From contig NZ_JAFEUU010000007.1 in the NCBI RefSeq assembly GCF_017355885.1, forward strand, positions 124,001 to 188,000: DNA of 64,000 nucleotides, written 5' to 3'. The position numbers and the translations under genes are program-made. Below, piece by piece: positions 27,626-36,561 of this stretch. Positions within the stretch are counted from its first letter, which is position 1, and the number at the start of each line of letters is the position of its first letter. The stretch comes from Sabulicella rubraurantiaca (GTDB lineage: Bacteria > Pseudomonadota > Alphaproteobacteria > Acetobacterales > Acetobacteraceae). A model generated the notes under the pieces. That model worked only from the letters and a program-made list of their open reading frames with translations, ran no database searches and was not told the origin of the DNA.

Positions 27626-29331
27626 GCTTCGACCGGTCCAGGGACAAGCGCCGGACCCGGCCGGAAGGCGTGATCTTCTCGTTGGATGAGGTGGCGCCGC
27701 CGGGCGCCTCGCTTGGCTTGGCCACGCAGCACATCGCGGTGCAGGCCATCTACCTGGTCCTGCCGGTCGTCGCGGCGACAGCTTTCGGGCTGGATGCGCG
27801 CGGCGCGGCGAATTTCATCAGCCTCGCCCTGCTGGGCTGCGTCGTGCTGCAGGTGTCGCAGGCGCTGACGCGCGGGCCAATCGGCGCGGGCTACCAGATG
27901 CCCTCCATCCCGACGCCGGTGATGCTGGGGGCGGTGCTGCTGGCCGCCGGAGCTGGGCTCAGCCCTGCCCAGGCGGGGGCGCTTCTCCTGGTCGCCGGCG
28001 GCTTCGCGATCGCGGCCACCTTCCTGATCCCGCGCCCGCAGGCCCTGGTCCCGACGGAGATCGCCGGCGTCGTCGTCTTCCTGCTTGGCGCTTCGCTGCT
28101 GCCGGTGATGCTGGACGTGCTGCACGTCATCGGCCGTCCCTTCGATACGGAGATCCCCTGGGACATCCTCATCACCTTCCTGTCCTTCGCGGTGATGGGG
28201 GCCGTGGCGTTGCGCGGCCAGCGCCTCGCGCCCTATGGGATGCTGATCGGCGCGGCGTGCGGCATCGCGATGTCGGCCCTGGGCGGGCTTCTGGAGCCGG
28301 ACAGCGCGGCGACGCTGGCCGCTAATCCGTGGTTCGCTTGGCCGGAGCCGGTCGCGCCCCGCTTCGACGGGCTCTCCATTGGCCTGGTCCTCGCCTTCGT
28401 CTTCGCGGTGTTTCCTGCGAAGGCGACCATCCTGGGCAATCTGGTCGCCTTCCAGCGCGCCTCCGACGGGTCGTGGGAGCGTCCGGATGGTCCGCCGCTG
28501 CGGCGCGGGCTGCTGGCGCATGGCGTGGCGCTTGCCGCCTCCGGAGCGATGGGGGCCATGGCGCCCGGCCCGTCCTCCGCCTGCGTCGGGCTGTCCATTG
28601 CCAACCGGACACTGTCGCTGCGCATCGTCTGGGTGGGGGCCGCGCTGCTGCTGCTGCTCGCCCTGTCGCCCAAGCTGGTGGCGCTGTTCATCCTGATCCC
28701 GCCGCCGGTGAAGGCGGCCATGCTGCTCTACGTCGCCTGCTTCATGATCGCGACGGGCTGCCAGCTCATCACCGTGCGGATGCTCGATATCCGCCGCTCC
28801 CTCGTGGTGGGGCTGGGGCTGGTGATGGGCTTCGCGGTGCTGACCGCCCCGGCGACGTTCCGGGAATACCTGCCGGCCCTCGCCTCGGCGCTGACGTTCG
28901 GCGCGCTGGCGGCCTTCGTGCTGCACCTCGCCACCCTGCCGCTGGTGGCGCGGGAAGCGCGCTTCGCCCTGAAGTTGGACGAAGGGATGCATCGTGAGGT
29001 GGAAGATCGTGCGACGGCGCTCGGCGGGGCCTGGGGCGCGCGGCGAGACACCATGGTGCGCGTGCAGGATTTCCTGGTCGAGCTGGGCGAGTTGCTGGCA
29101 TCGCGCGGGCTGGCCGAGGCGCAGGTCACGGCGCGGGGCATGGAGGGCAGCGTCTCCGTCACTGTGTCGCATCCGGGTGTGACACTGCCGAAGCCCACAG
29201 CGCGGCCCAACATCGCCGACCTGGAAGGTAGCGAGGAGGCCAAGGCCGCCTTCGCCCTGTGGCTGGCGACGCGGCAGGCCGCCCGGGTCAGACAATCCCC
29301 GGGCGAGATCCGCGTCGCCTTCCCGGACTGA
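27622..29331 (+). CDS. NCS2 family uracil/xanthine-type permease with a C-terminal cytoplasmic extension
   Basis: A 569-residue protein. Residues up to about 440 are the NCS2 membrane domain with about fourteen hydrophobic segments; family cues are LGLATQHIAVQAIYLVLPVV near the start, LVPTEIAGVVV, and AMAPGPSSACVGLS for the substrate region. Residues from about 443 to the end form a soluble, charged region (REARFALKLDEG ... EIRVAFPD) not normally found in UraA or XanQ. It has a partly alternating helix and strand character and a PGV-containing segment. The start is GTG, overlapping the previous stop (GTGA). Purine, pyrimidine or related import is likely; the extension is unexplained. Confidence 0.88.
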   Translation: MSFDRSRDKRRTRPEGVIFSLDEVAPPGASLGLATQHIAVQAIYLVLPVVAATAFGLDARGAANFISLALLGCVVLQVSQALTRGPIGAGYQMPSIPTPVMLGAVLLAAGAGLSPAQAGALLLVAGGFAIAATFLIPRPQALVPTEIAGVVVFLLGASLLPVMLDVLHVIGRPFDTEIPWDILITFLSFAVMGAVALRGQRLAPYGMLIGAACGIAMSALGGLLEPDSAATLAANPWFAWPEPVAPRFDGLSIGLVLAFVFAVFPAKATILGNLVAFQRASDGSWERPDGPPLRRGLLAHGVALAASGAMGAMAPGPSSACVGLSIANRTLSLRIVWVGAALLLLLALSPKLVALFILIPPPVKAAMLLYVACFMIATGCQLITVRMLDIRRSLVVGLGLVMGFAVLTAPATFREYLPALASALTFGALAAFVLHLATLPLVAREARFALKLDEGMHREVEDRATALGGAWGARRDTMVRVQDFLVELGELLASRGLAEAQVTARGMEGSVSVTVSHPGVTLPKPTARPNIADLEGSEEAKAAFALWLATRQAARVRQSPGEIRVAFPD

Positions 29332-29335
29332 AGGC

Positions 29336-30037
29336 TCAGGCCTCCAGCTTCGCCGCCAGTTCCACGAAATCCTTCGCCACCACGTCCCAATCCTCCTCGG
29401 CCGTGAGGTCGATGGCCTGGTCCTCGCCATGCTCGGTCGGGCGGGCGACGAAGGCGGTCTTCAGCCCGGCCTTCCGCGCCGCGCGCAAATCGCCGTTATG
29501 CGCGGCGACGAGGCACACCTCGTCGGGCCGCATCGCCAGGAGTTCGGCGGTGCGGAGATAGGCTTCGGGCTGCGGCTTGTAGGCCTGCACCGGCTCGGCG
29601 CCCAGCACGGCATCCCAGGGGATGCGGGCGCGCTTCGCCATGTTGGCCAGCAACGCGATGTTGCCGTTGGAAAGCGGCGCCAGGAAGAATCGCCGCTTCA
29701 GCCGGTGCAACCCCAGCAGCACATCCGGCCAGGGGTCCAGCCGGTGCCAGGCGAGGTTCACCGCATCCAAATCCTTCGGGTCGGCGCCGGTGATGCCGTG
29801 ATCGGCCAGCATCGCCTCCAGGTTCTCCCGGTGCAGCACATCCAGCCGCGTCCAGGGGCGGCGGCCGGAGCGGCATTCTTCCATGGCGGGCTGGTAGCGG
29901 CGGCGCCACGCATCGGCGAGGGCGAAGGGGTCGAGGTCGGTGCGGCCGATGGCGGAGAGATAGCCCGCCAGTTCGCGCGCGACGCCGGAGCGCCAGTCCA
30001 CCACCGTCCCGAAGACGTCGAAGACCAGGGCTTTCAT
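29336..30037 (-). CDS. Haloacid dehalogenase type II (L-2-haloacid dehalogenase-like)
   Basis: A 233-residue HAD hydrolase with nucleophile D7 in VFDVFGTVVDWR, the Ser/Asn of LSNGNIALLAN, the Lys of AYKPQPEAYLRTAE and AAHNGDLRAARKAGLKTAFV. This layout is the type II haloacid dehalogenase subfamily, which hydrolyses 2-haloacids, though many members are of unknown substrate. The start at 30037 overlaps the upstream gene stop (ATGA) and fits the family; the longer frame is an artefact. It is the last gene of a three-gene minus-strand unit and lies tail to tail with the NCS2 permease gene. Confidence 0.88.
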   Translation of the reverse strand: MKALVFDVFGTVVDWRSGVARELAGYLSAIGRTDLDPFALADAWRRRYQPAMEECRSGRRPWTRLDVLHRENLEAMLADHGITGADPKDLDAVNLAWHRLDPWPDVLLGLHRLKRRFFLAPLSNGNIALLANMAKRARIPWDAVLGAEPVQAYKPQPEAYLRTAELLAMRPDEVCLVAAHNGDLRAARKAGLKTAFVARPTEHGEDQAIDLTAEEDWDVVAKDFVELAAKLEA

Positions 30038-30891
30038 GGCTCGCGCGCCCACTTCTTCTCGAACTCCCAGACCTCGGGGAAGCCCATCAGCTCGCAAATG
30101 CGGCCGAAGCCGTAGGATTCCGCCGGCGGCTCGCCCGTGTCGCGCAGCGTGGCATAGGCACCCTCCAGCGCCTTGGCGGCGGCCAGGAAGCCGACCGCGG
30201 GGTAGATGGCAATGGCGTAGCCGAGGGCCTTCAGCCGCTCCACCGGCAGGACGGGGGTGCGCCCGCCCTCCACCATGTTCGCCAGAAGCGGCTTGTCGAT
30301 GGAACGGCAGATCTCAGCCATCTCGGCCTCGCTCTCGGGGCTTTCGACGAAGACGATGTCAGCGCCCGCCTCGCCATACATGCGGCCGCGGCGGATCGCC
30401 TCCTCCAGCCCCAGCGAGGTGCGGGCATCGGTGCGGGCGACGATGAGGAAGTTGGGGTCGCGCCGTGCCTCGGCGGCGACCTTGATCTTCAGCACCATGT
30501 CCTCGGCCGGGATGACGCGGCGGCCGGGTGTGTGGCCGCATTTCTTCGGCACCTCCTGGTCCTCCAGCTGGATGCCGGTGATGCCTGCCGCCTCGTAGCC
30601 CAGGACGGTGTGGCGCACGTTGAGCAACCCGCCATAGCCAGTGTCGGCATCGGCGATCACAGGCGTCCTCGCCATGCGTGCGAAGGCGCCGGCGCGGCCC
30701 ACCATGTCGGAATAGGTGGCGATGCCCGCATCGGCGACGCCGAGATGCGAGGCGACGGTGCCGAAGCCGGTGACGTAGAGGCAGGGGAAGCCCATGCCAT
30801 CCGCGACTTTGGTGGAGATCATGTCGAAGATGCCCGGCGCGACGATGAATCTCTTCGCGTCAAAGGCGGCCTTGAGGGAAGGATGGGCCAT
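30034..30891 (-). CDS. Isocitrate lyase/PEP mutase family enzyme (oxaloacetate decarboxylase- or methylisocitrate lyase-like)
   Basis: A 285-residue TIM-barrel protein with the family loop KKCGHTPGR, metal-binding ADADTGYGG and RTDARTSLGLEEAI, and the barrel ending LGYAIAIYPAVGF. Members cleave C-C bonds next to carboxylates (2-methylisocitrate, oxaloacetate, dimethylmalate) or act on phosphonates. The short form without the extra domains of true isocitrate lyase points to the PrpB/oxaloacetate decarboxylase group. It overlaps the haloacid dehalogenase gene by four bases and follows a TTT-type receptor gene by nine, which suggests uptake and cleavage of a carboxylic acid (inference). Confidence 0.87.
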   Translation of the reverse strand: MAHPSLKAAFDAKRFIVAPGIFDMISTKVADGMGFPCLYVTGFGTVASHLGVADAGIATYSDMVGRAGAFARMARTPVIADADTGYGGLLNVRHTVLGYEAAGITGIQLEDQEVPKKCGHTPGRRVIPAEDMVLKIKVAAEARRDPNFLIVARTDARTSLGLEEAIRRGRMYGEAGADIVFVESPESEAEMAEICRSIDKPLLANMVEGGRTPVLPVERLKALGYAIAIYPAVGFLAAAKALEGAYATLRDTGEPPAESYGFGRICELMGFPEVWEFEKKWAREP

Positions 30892-30900
30892 GGTCGGTCC

Positions 30901-31848
30901 TTACTGGGGCTGGATGTGGCCGGCGGCGCGCGCCGCGGCCCAGATGCGGTCCTCGCGGCGCAGCGCCTCTGCTGCTGCGGCTGGCGGGCGCAGATCGGCC
31001 TCGATGCCCAGCGCGACGAGGCGCTGGCGGAAGGCCTGGTCGGAATAGGCGGTCTCGACAGCGGAGAAGAGGCGGGCGGCCACGGCATCGGGCAGCCGCG
31101 CGGGGCCGAGCAGCGCGACCCAGCCCGACAGGTCGAAATCCGCGACGCCTTGTTCCTGCACGGAAGGCACGTCGGGGAAGAAGGGGGTGCGGGTTGCGGT
31201 GGACACCGCGATCACCTTGGCACGCCCGGTCGTCATGTGCGGCGTGGCGCTGGCCGTGGTGGTCCAGCCCAGCGGAAGGTGGCCGGCGACAATGTCCGTC
31301 ATCAGCTGCGAGCCGGCGCGATAGGCGACATCCGGCGTCTCGATGCCGAGGCGCCGCGCCAACTCCTGCCCGATGAAAGAGGAGAGCGCTTCCGTGCTGC
31401 CGGTGGACAGGCGCGTCGGATTGGCCTGGGCATGGGCGCGCAGCCCGGCGATGTCGTTGAAGGGCAGCGACGCCATCGCGGCCAGCACGAAGGTCGAGCG
31501 CGACAGCATCGCCACCGGCGAGAAGTCGCGCAGCGGGTCGAAGGGGATCTGCGCCATGGCGTGCTTGTTCATCACATGCGTCGAGACGACGGCGCAGAGC
31601 GTGTGCCCGTCAGGCTCGGCCCGCGCCACGGCCTCGGAGCCGACGACGCCCGCCGCGCCGGCGCGGTTCTCCACCACGATCGGACTTGGCAGGGAAGGAC
31701 GCATCGCTTCGGCAAGGGCGCGGGCGAGGATGTCGGTGCCGCCGCCCGCCGCGTAGGGCACGATGATACGGATGGGGCGCGAGGATTGCGCCCGCGCCAG
31801 GGCGGGAAGCATCAACGGGGCGGCCAGCAGCGCGCGGCGTGAAGTCAT
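30901..31848 (-). CDS. Tripartite tricarboxylate transporter substrate-binding protein (Bug/TctC family)
   Basis: A 315-residue periplasmic receptor with a twin-arginine-like signal (MTSRRALLAAPLMLPALARA). The mature part begins RPIRIIVPYAAGGGTDILAR and PIVVENRAGAAG, both diagnostic of the Bug family. ATG at 31848 is preferred because GAGGAG lies eight bases upstream; the ATG at 31854 is only two bases from it. Such receptors bind carboxylates for TctAB permeases, but no tctA or tctB gene is next to it, as is common for Bug paralogues. Confidence 0.9.
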   Translation of the reverse strand: MTSRRALLAAPLMLPALARAQSSRPIRIIVPYAAGGGTDILARALAEAMRPSLPSPIVVENRAGAAGVVGSEAVARAEPDGHTLCAVVSTHVMNKHAMAQIPFDPLRDFSPVAMLSRSTFVLAAMASLPFNDIAGLRAHAQANPTRLSTGSTEALSSFIGQELARRLGIETPDVAYRAGSQLMTDIVAGHLPLGWTTTASATPHMTTGRAKVIAVSTATRTPFFPDVPSVQEQGVADFDLSGWVALLGPARLPDAVAARLFSAVETAYSDQAFRQRLVALGIEADLRPPAAAAEALRREDRIWAAARAAGHIQPQ

Positions 31849-31925
31849 GGACATTTCTCCTCGGCGCGCAGCTTCGCCCCGGCGGGCGCTTCGCGGAAGC
31901 CCCTGGCGATGCCAAGCTGGTGGGG

Positions 31926-33116
31926 ATGCGCGTTTCCGTCCTGGGCCTCGGCTATGTCGGATTGCCCACCGCCACCCTTCTGGCCGCGACGGGGCACCGA
32001 GTGAGTGGCGTGGAGCCGGACGCGGCGCGGCGCAATTCCATTGCCGAAGGACGCTTCTTCGCCGAGGAGGAGGCGCTGCAGCCGCTGCTGCGTGACGCGC
32101 TGCGCGACGGCATGCTGACGCTGCACGCTGCGCCCGTTCCAGCCGAGACTTTCGTGATCGCCGTGCCGACGCCGCTCGGGCCCGAAAGGCGCGCCGTGCT
32201 GGACCATGTCTGGGCGGCGGCGGATTCCATCGCCCCGGTGCTGGCGGAGGATGCGCTGGTGCTGCTGGAAAGCACCTCCCCGGTCGGAACCACGCGCGCG
32301 CTGGAGGATAGGCTTCGCGAAGCGCGGCCCGATCTCCGCACGCTGCACGTCGCCTATGGGCCGGAGCGTGTCCTGCCCGGCAACCTCCTGGCGGAGCTTC
32401 GCCGCAATCCGCGCCTCGCAGGCGGAACGACCGAGGAGGCGACACGACATGCTGTCAGCTTCTACCGAAGCTTCGTCGAGGGCGAGGTGACGGGCACCGA
32501 CGCCGCGACGGCCGAGATGGCGAAGCTGGTGGAGAACAGCTTCCGCGACGTGAACATCGCCTTCGCCAATGAGGTGGCTTTCATCGCGCGGCATCACGGG
32601 CTGGACCCCTTTGCGGTGATCGAGCTCGCGAACCGGCACCCGCGCGTGGATGTGCTGCGGCCGGGCCCTGGCGTCGGCGGGCATTGCATCGCGGTGGACC
32701 CGTGGTTCCTCGCCGAGGGCGCGCCGGACCGCGCGCTTCTCATCCCCGCGGCGCGGGCCGTGGACGCGGCGGCGCGGGAGGAATGGCTGGAGCGCGCCTC
32801 GGCGCTCTGCGCGGCGGGGCAGGAGGTCATCTGCCTGGGCCTGACCTACAAGGCCGATGTCGCGGATTTGCGCGAAAGCCCGGCCCTTGCCATCGCGGAA
32901 GCGCTGGCCCGCCGTCACCCATGCCGGGTGCGCGTGGTGGAGCCCCATCTGAAACATTTGCCTGCCGGGCTGCGTGAAGCCACGCTCGAGGAGGCGCTGT
33001 CCGGAGAAGCGGCGCTGCTGCTCCTGGTGGACCACGCCGCCTTCCGCGCCGTGCCGCCCGAGCGGCTCAACGGACGCGTCGTGCTCGATACGCGCGGGAT
33101 CTGGAGGAACGTTTGA
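31926..33116 (+). CDS. UDP-N-acetyl-D-mannosamine dehydrogenase-like nucleotide-sugar dehydrogenase
   Basis: A 396-residue two-step oxidising dehydrogenase. The Rossmann start is VSVLGLGYVGLPTA; catalytic candidates are K200 and N204 in KLVENSFRDVNIAFANE and C254 in GPGVGGHCIAVDPWF. The CIAVDPWF ending is closer to WecC-type UDP-ManNAc dehydrogenases than to UDP-glucose dehydrogenases. The enzyme would make a nucleotide-sugar uronic acid for a surface polysaccharide. No glycosyltransferase or epimerase gene lies near, so it is an orphan. Its TGA overlaps the next ATG. Confidence 0.86.
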   Translation: MRVSVLGLGYVGLPTATLLAATGHRVSGVEPDAARRNSIAEGRFFAEEEALQPLLRDALRDGMLTLHAAPVPAETFVIAVPTPLGPERRAVLDHVWAAADSIAPVLAEDALVLLESTSPVGTTRALEDRLREARPDLRTLHVAYGPERVLPGNLLAELRRNPRLAGGTTEEATRHAVSFYRSFVEGEVTGTDAATAEMAKLVENSFRDVNIAFANEVAFIARHHGLDPFAVIELANRHPRVDVLRPGPGVGGHCIAVDPWFLAEGAPDRALLIPAARAVDAAAREEWLERASALCAAGQEVICLGLTYKADVADLRESPALAIAEALARRHPCRVRVVEPHLKHLPAGLREATLEEALSGEAALLLLVDHAAFRAVPPERLNGRVVLDTRGIWRNV

Positions 33117-33505
33117 TGGATGGAACGGTGATGCCGGGCGCCCTGGCCGAGATCGAGAAGGTCGTGCGCCTCTACCTGGATGGGCTCTACGAGGGCGACG
33201 GCACGAAGATCGCCTCCGCCTTCCACCCCTGCGCCCATCTTTATTCGGTGGATGACAGTGGCGGCCTCAATGACCTGCCGCGTGCCGAATGGCTGGAGCG
33301 CATGGCCACCCGCCCCAAGCCCGCCGAGCAGGGGCTGCATCGCGAGGACCGCATCCTCGCTATGGACATGGCAGGGGAGGAGGCGGCCTGCGTGAAGGTG
33401 AATTGCTGCATCCCGCCGCGCTTCTTCACTGACTACCTGCTGCTGCTGAAGACCGGCGAGGGGTGGCGCATCGTCGCCAAGTCCTTCCGCACCGAAACGC
33501 GGTGA
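33116..33505 (+). CDS. NTF2-like (SnoaL/lumazine-binding-like) protein
   Basis: A 129-residue protein with the cone-shaped NTF2-like pattern: an N-terminal helix (EIEKVVRLYLDGLYEGD), a strand with FHPCAHLYSVDD, and a C-terminal DYLLLLKTGEGWRIVAKSF, which is the most recognisable part. Related proteins (putative lumazine-binding or SnoaL-like) include small isomerases and binding proteins; no active site is clear. ATG at 33116 overlaps the previous stop (TGATG) and a preceding TTG is less likely. Its own stop overlaps the oxidase GTG. Function unknown. Confidence 0.78.
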   Translation: MDGTVMPGALAEIEKVVRLYLDGLYEGDGTKIASAFHPCAHLYSVDDSGGLNDLPRAEWLERMATRPKPAEQGLHREDRILAMDMAGEEAACVKVNCCIPPRFFTDYLLLLKTGEGWRIVAKSFRTETR

Positions 33506-34749
33506 GCCAGCCACGCATCCTGGTGGTTGGGGCCGGCATCGTTGGCCTCTGCACCGCTTGGCACCTCCAGCGCGCCGGCGCGCAGGTGATTGTGGTGGAC
33601 CGCGCGGGGCCGGGGGAGGGAACCTCCTCCGGCAATGCGGGCGCCATCTCGCAGGGCTCGGTCGCGCCGCTGGCCATGCCGGGGGTTCTGAAATCCGTGC
33701 CGGGGATGCTGCTGGACCGGAAGGGGGCGCTGCACATTCCGGCCCGCGCCTGGCCGGCAGCGCTGCCCTGGCTGTGGCGCTTCGTCCTGGCCGCGCGGCC
33801 CGAGCGCGTGCGCGACATCGCCGAGGGCATGTCCCAGCTCCTCGCCGGGGCGGAAACCCGCCACCGCGAGATCCTGCGTGAGGAAGGCGCGGAGGATCTG
33901 CTTCGCGACGAGGGTCAGCTCTACCTCTACCGGGACGAAGCGCATCTGGCGAAGGACGAATCCGCCTGGGCGCTGCGCCGCGAGTATGGCCAGCGGACGG
34001 AGATGCTGGACCGCGCCGGGATCGAAGCGCTGGAGAACGGCATCAGCCCCGACTACACGATCGGCGTCTTCCTGCCGGAGCAGGGTCACATCGTGAACCC
34101 GCTGCGCCATGCCCGCGTGGTCGCGCGCGGCGTGCAGCGTCTGGGCGGCGAGATCCGCCGCGCCGAGGTCACCGACATCATTTCGGAGAAGGGGCGCGTC
34201 ACCGGAATCCGCGCCGGGGGCGAGACGTTGAACGCGGACCACGTGGTGCTGGCGGCGGGGACGTGGTCGCGCGACCTCCTGCGCCGCCTCGGCATCGACG
34301 TGCCGCTCATCGCCCAGCGCGGCTATCACGTGATGATTCCCGATCCGGAGCTGATGCCGCGGCGGCCGCTGGTCCCTGCCGACCGCAAGGCATTCGTGAC
34401 GCCAATGGAGGAGGGGCTGCGCGTGGCCGGGACCGTCGAATTCGGGGCGAATGACGCCCCGCCCAGCCCCGCGCGCGCCGCCCTCCTGCTGGATGATCTG
34501 CGGAAGCTGCTTCCCGGCGCCCGTACCGAAGGCGCCAAGCCCTTCTGGATGGGGCACCGCCCCTGCCTGCCCGACACGTTGCCCGTGATGGGGCCGGTCA
34601 CCGCGTATCCCGGGTTGTGGTGCTGCTTCGGCCATGGGCATCTGGGGCTGACCGCCTCCGCGCCGGCCGGGGCGATGCTGGCCCGCGCCATGCTCGGCCC
34701 GCCCGCCAACACCGACCTGTCGGCCTTTGCGCTGGAACGCTTCGCGTGA
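33502..34749 (+). CDS. FAD-dependent D-amino-acid dehydrogenase-like oxidoreductase (DadA family)
   Basis: A 415-residue DAO-fold flavoprotein. The FAD site is ILVVGAGIVGLCTAWHL with the following strand VIVVDRAGPGEGTSSGNAG. The middle contains LFLPEQGH-type and HVVLAAGTWSR segments, and the C-terminus has GHRPCLPDTLPVMGP and CCFGHGHLGLT. The pattern fits DadA, which oxidises D-amino acids to oxo acids at the membrane; glycine or hydroxyproline-type substrates remain possible. The GTG start overlaps the upstream stop (GTGA), and its own stop overlaps the GTG of the MATE gene. Confidence 0.86.
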   Translation: MSQPRILVVGAGIVGLCTAWHLQRAGAQVIVVDRAGPGEGTSSGNAGAISQGSVAPLAMPGVLKSVPGMLLDRKGALHIPARAWPAALPWLWRFVLAARPERVRDIAEGMSQLLAGAETRHREILREEGAEDLLRDEGQLYLYRDEAHLAKDESAWALRREYGQRTEMLDRAGIEALENGISPDYTIGVFLPEQGHIVNPLRHARVVARGVQRLGGEIRRAEVTDIISEKGRVTGIRAGGETLNADHVVLAAGTWSRDLLRRLGIDVPLIAQRGYHVMIPDPELMPRRPLVPADRKAFVTPMEEGLRVAGTVEFGANDAPPSPARAALLLDDLRKLLPGARTEGAKPFWMGHRPCLPDTLPVMGPVTAYPGLWCCFGHGHLGLTASAPAGAMLARAMLGPPANTDLSAFALERFA

Positions 34750-36104
34750 GCACGGCGGCGGGACGTCCCCCGGCACGGGAGCTGGCGCGGCGCATCCTGG
34801 CGCTCGCCGCGCCGACCACGCTGCTCTCATCCCTGCAGGTGGTGGCGCTGCTGATCGAGACTTGGCTGGCCGCGCGCCAGGGCCGCGCCGCTCTGGCGGG
34901 CTGGGCCGTGGTGCTGCCCTTCGCCCTGTTGCTGGGCCAGATGAGCGCGGGGGCCATGGGCGGCGGCGTGGTCAGTGCGATTGCCCGCGCCCTGGGTGGC
35001 GGCAAGCCGGAGGAGGCAGCGCGCCTCGCCCTGCATGCCATCCTGATCGCGCTGCTCTTCGCGGCGGGATTCATCCTGCCGCTCGCCGTGTTCGGCCGGC
35101 CGGTGCTGTCGCTGATCGGCGGGCCGGAAGCAGCGGCGGCCGGTGTCCCCTATGCCGCCTGGCTGTTCGGCGCCGGGGCGGTGCCGGCCTGGCTTGCGAA
35201 TACCCTTGCCTCCGTCCTGCGCGGAGGCGGGCGCCATGGGCTGGCGGCGCGGGTGCTGAATTTGTGCTGGCTGGCCTATCCGGCGGTGAGCTGGGTGCTG
35301 GCCGAGCCCTTGGGGATGGGGCTCTCCGGCCTCGGCCTGGGCTTCGCCCTGTGCTTCTGGGTGGGTGCGGCGGCGATGCTGGCGGTGGTGCTCAGCGGCG
35401 CGGCCGGGTTCAGGCCCGACCTGCGCGCCCGGCTGGAATGGGCGCTGTTCCGTCGCATCCTGGCGGTGGGGGCGGTGGCCTGCGCGCTGGCGGCCGTCTC
35501 CAACCTTGCCACCATCCTGGTTACGGCGCGCCTGGCCCAGCACGGCTCGGCGGTGGTGGCGGCCTACGGCGTCTCCGCGCGGCTGGAATTCATGATGATC
35601 CCGTTGGCCTTCGGCGTCGGATCGGCGCTGACCGCGCTGGTCGGACGCGCGGTGGGGCAGGGGGACTGGGAAACGGCGCGCCGCACCGCTTGGGTGGGCG
35701 GCGCCATGGCCTTCGTCATCTGCTCGGTGGTTGGGCTGGTCGTGGCCTTCTTTCCCATGGGCTTCGCCCGCCTCTTTGCCTCGGATGAGGAGGTGGCGAA
35801 GATCGCCGCCTCGGCGCTGGTGCTGATCGGCCCGGCCTTTGGCGGGTTCGGCCTCGGCATGGCGATGTATTTCGCCGCCATGGGGGCGGGGCGCATGGGC
35901 TGGCCGGTGGCGGCTGGGCTGTCGCGCCTCGGCATCGCGGTGGGGGGCGGCTGGCTCTTCGCCGATATCCTGGGCTTCGGCATCGAGGGGCAGTTCCTCG
36001 CCGTCGCGCTCGGCATCACCGCCTATGGGCTGCTCACCGCCTCGGCGGTGCGCCCCAGCGTGTGGCGCCCGGCCGGGCCGCCCGTGGGGGCGGCGCCGGC
36101 CTAA
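34746..36104 (+). CDS. MATE family efflux transporter
   Basis: A 452-residue membrane protein with twelve hydrophobic segments in two homologous halves. Family cues are LALAAPTTLLSSLQVVALLIETWLAA at the start and, in the second half, AAYGVSARLEFMMIPLAFGVGSALTALVGRAVGQGDWETARR. MATE proteins export cationic compounds with Na+ or H+. The GTG start overlaps the oxidase stop (GTGA), ending a chain of four coupled genes. It converges on the CxxC orphan with three bases between stops. Confidence 0.9.
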   Translation: MSTAAGRPPARELARRILALAAPTTLLSSLQVVALLIETWLAARQGRAALAGWAVVLPFALLLGQMSAGAMGGGVVSAIARALGGGKPEEAARLALHAILIALLFAAGFILPLAVFGRPVLSLIGGPEAAAAGVPYAAWLFGAGAVPAWLANTLASVLRGGGRHGLAARVLNLCWLAYPAVSWVLAEPLGMGLSGLGLGFALCFWVGAAAMLAVVLSGAAGFRPDLRARLEWALFRRILAVGAVACALAAVSNLATILVTARLAQHGSAVVAAYGVSARLEFMMIPLAFGVGSALTALVGRAVGQGDWETARRTAWVGGAMAFVICSVVGLVVAFFPMGFARLFASDEEVAKIAASALVLIGPAFGGFGLGMAMYFAAMGAGRMGWPVAAGLSRLGIAVGGGWLFADILGFGIEGQFLAVALGITAYGLLTASAVRPSVWRPAGPPVGAAPA

Positions 36105-36107
36105 GCC

Positions 36108-36533
36108 TCAGAACGGGCCACAGAGCAGGAGGCCCGACCGCCGCAGCGCGCAGGCAAGGCCGATCACACCCGGCATCGCCTGATAGGCCGCGAGAGGCGG
36201 GGCGAGGCGGTGCAGCATCGCCAGCGCGAGCGAGCGCCGCCCCGCCTGCGCGGCTCCCAGGGCGAGCAGGAAATCCGCCTCGCCGCGCGTGACGCCGGGG
36301 CAGACACGGCATGCGGGAACGAGGCCGGGCAGGGCGCGCAGCGCCGCGTTCAGGGGAAGCGCCGCGCCCTCGGCACCGGCGGAGGCCAGTACCAGCGCTG
36401 CCTGCGCCACCGGCCCAGCCGAGCCTTCCTCCGCCCAGGCGCGCATGGCGTCCAGCGCCAGGGCCTCGGCCTCCGGCAGGGCGGCGGCTTCGGCATCAAG
36501 CCAGGGCCAGGAAGGAAGGCCGCGAGTCGCCAT
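36108..36533 (-). CDS. Hypothetical protein with a CxxC pair, under a Fur-like operator
   Basis: A 141-residue, Ala/Leu-rich, mostly helical protein not recognised as any family. It has CRVC at residues 75-78 and a third Cys near the end (LLLCGPF). Helix-turn-helix-like pairs of small residues suggest a repeat-type helical bundle. ATG at 36533 is preceded by AAGGAG eight bases away; the longer frame upstream crosses the promoter. A sigma-70-like promoter with an embedded TTGCGA-N5-TCGCAA palindrome lies just upstream, suggesting iron or metal control. Function unknown. Confidence 0.7.
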   Translation of the reverse strand: MATRGLPSWPWLDAEAAALPEAEALALDAMRAWAEEGSAGPVAQAALVLASAGAEGAALPLNAALRALPGLVPACRVCPGVTRGEADFLLALGAAQAGRRSLALAMLHRLAPPLAAYQAMPGVIGLACALRRSGLLLCGPF

Positions 36534-36561
36534 GGCAGTGTCTCCTTGCTGCCGATCCGGG

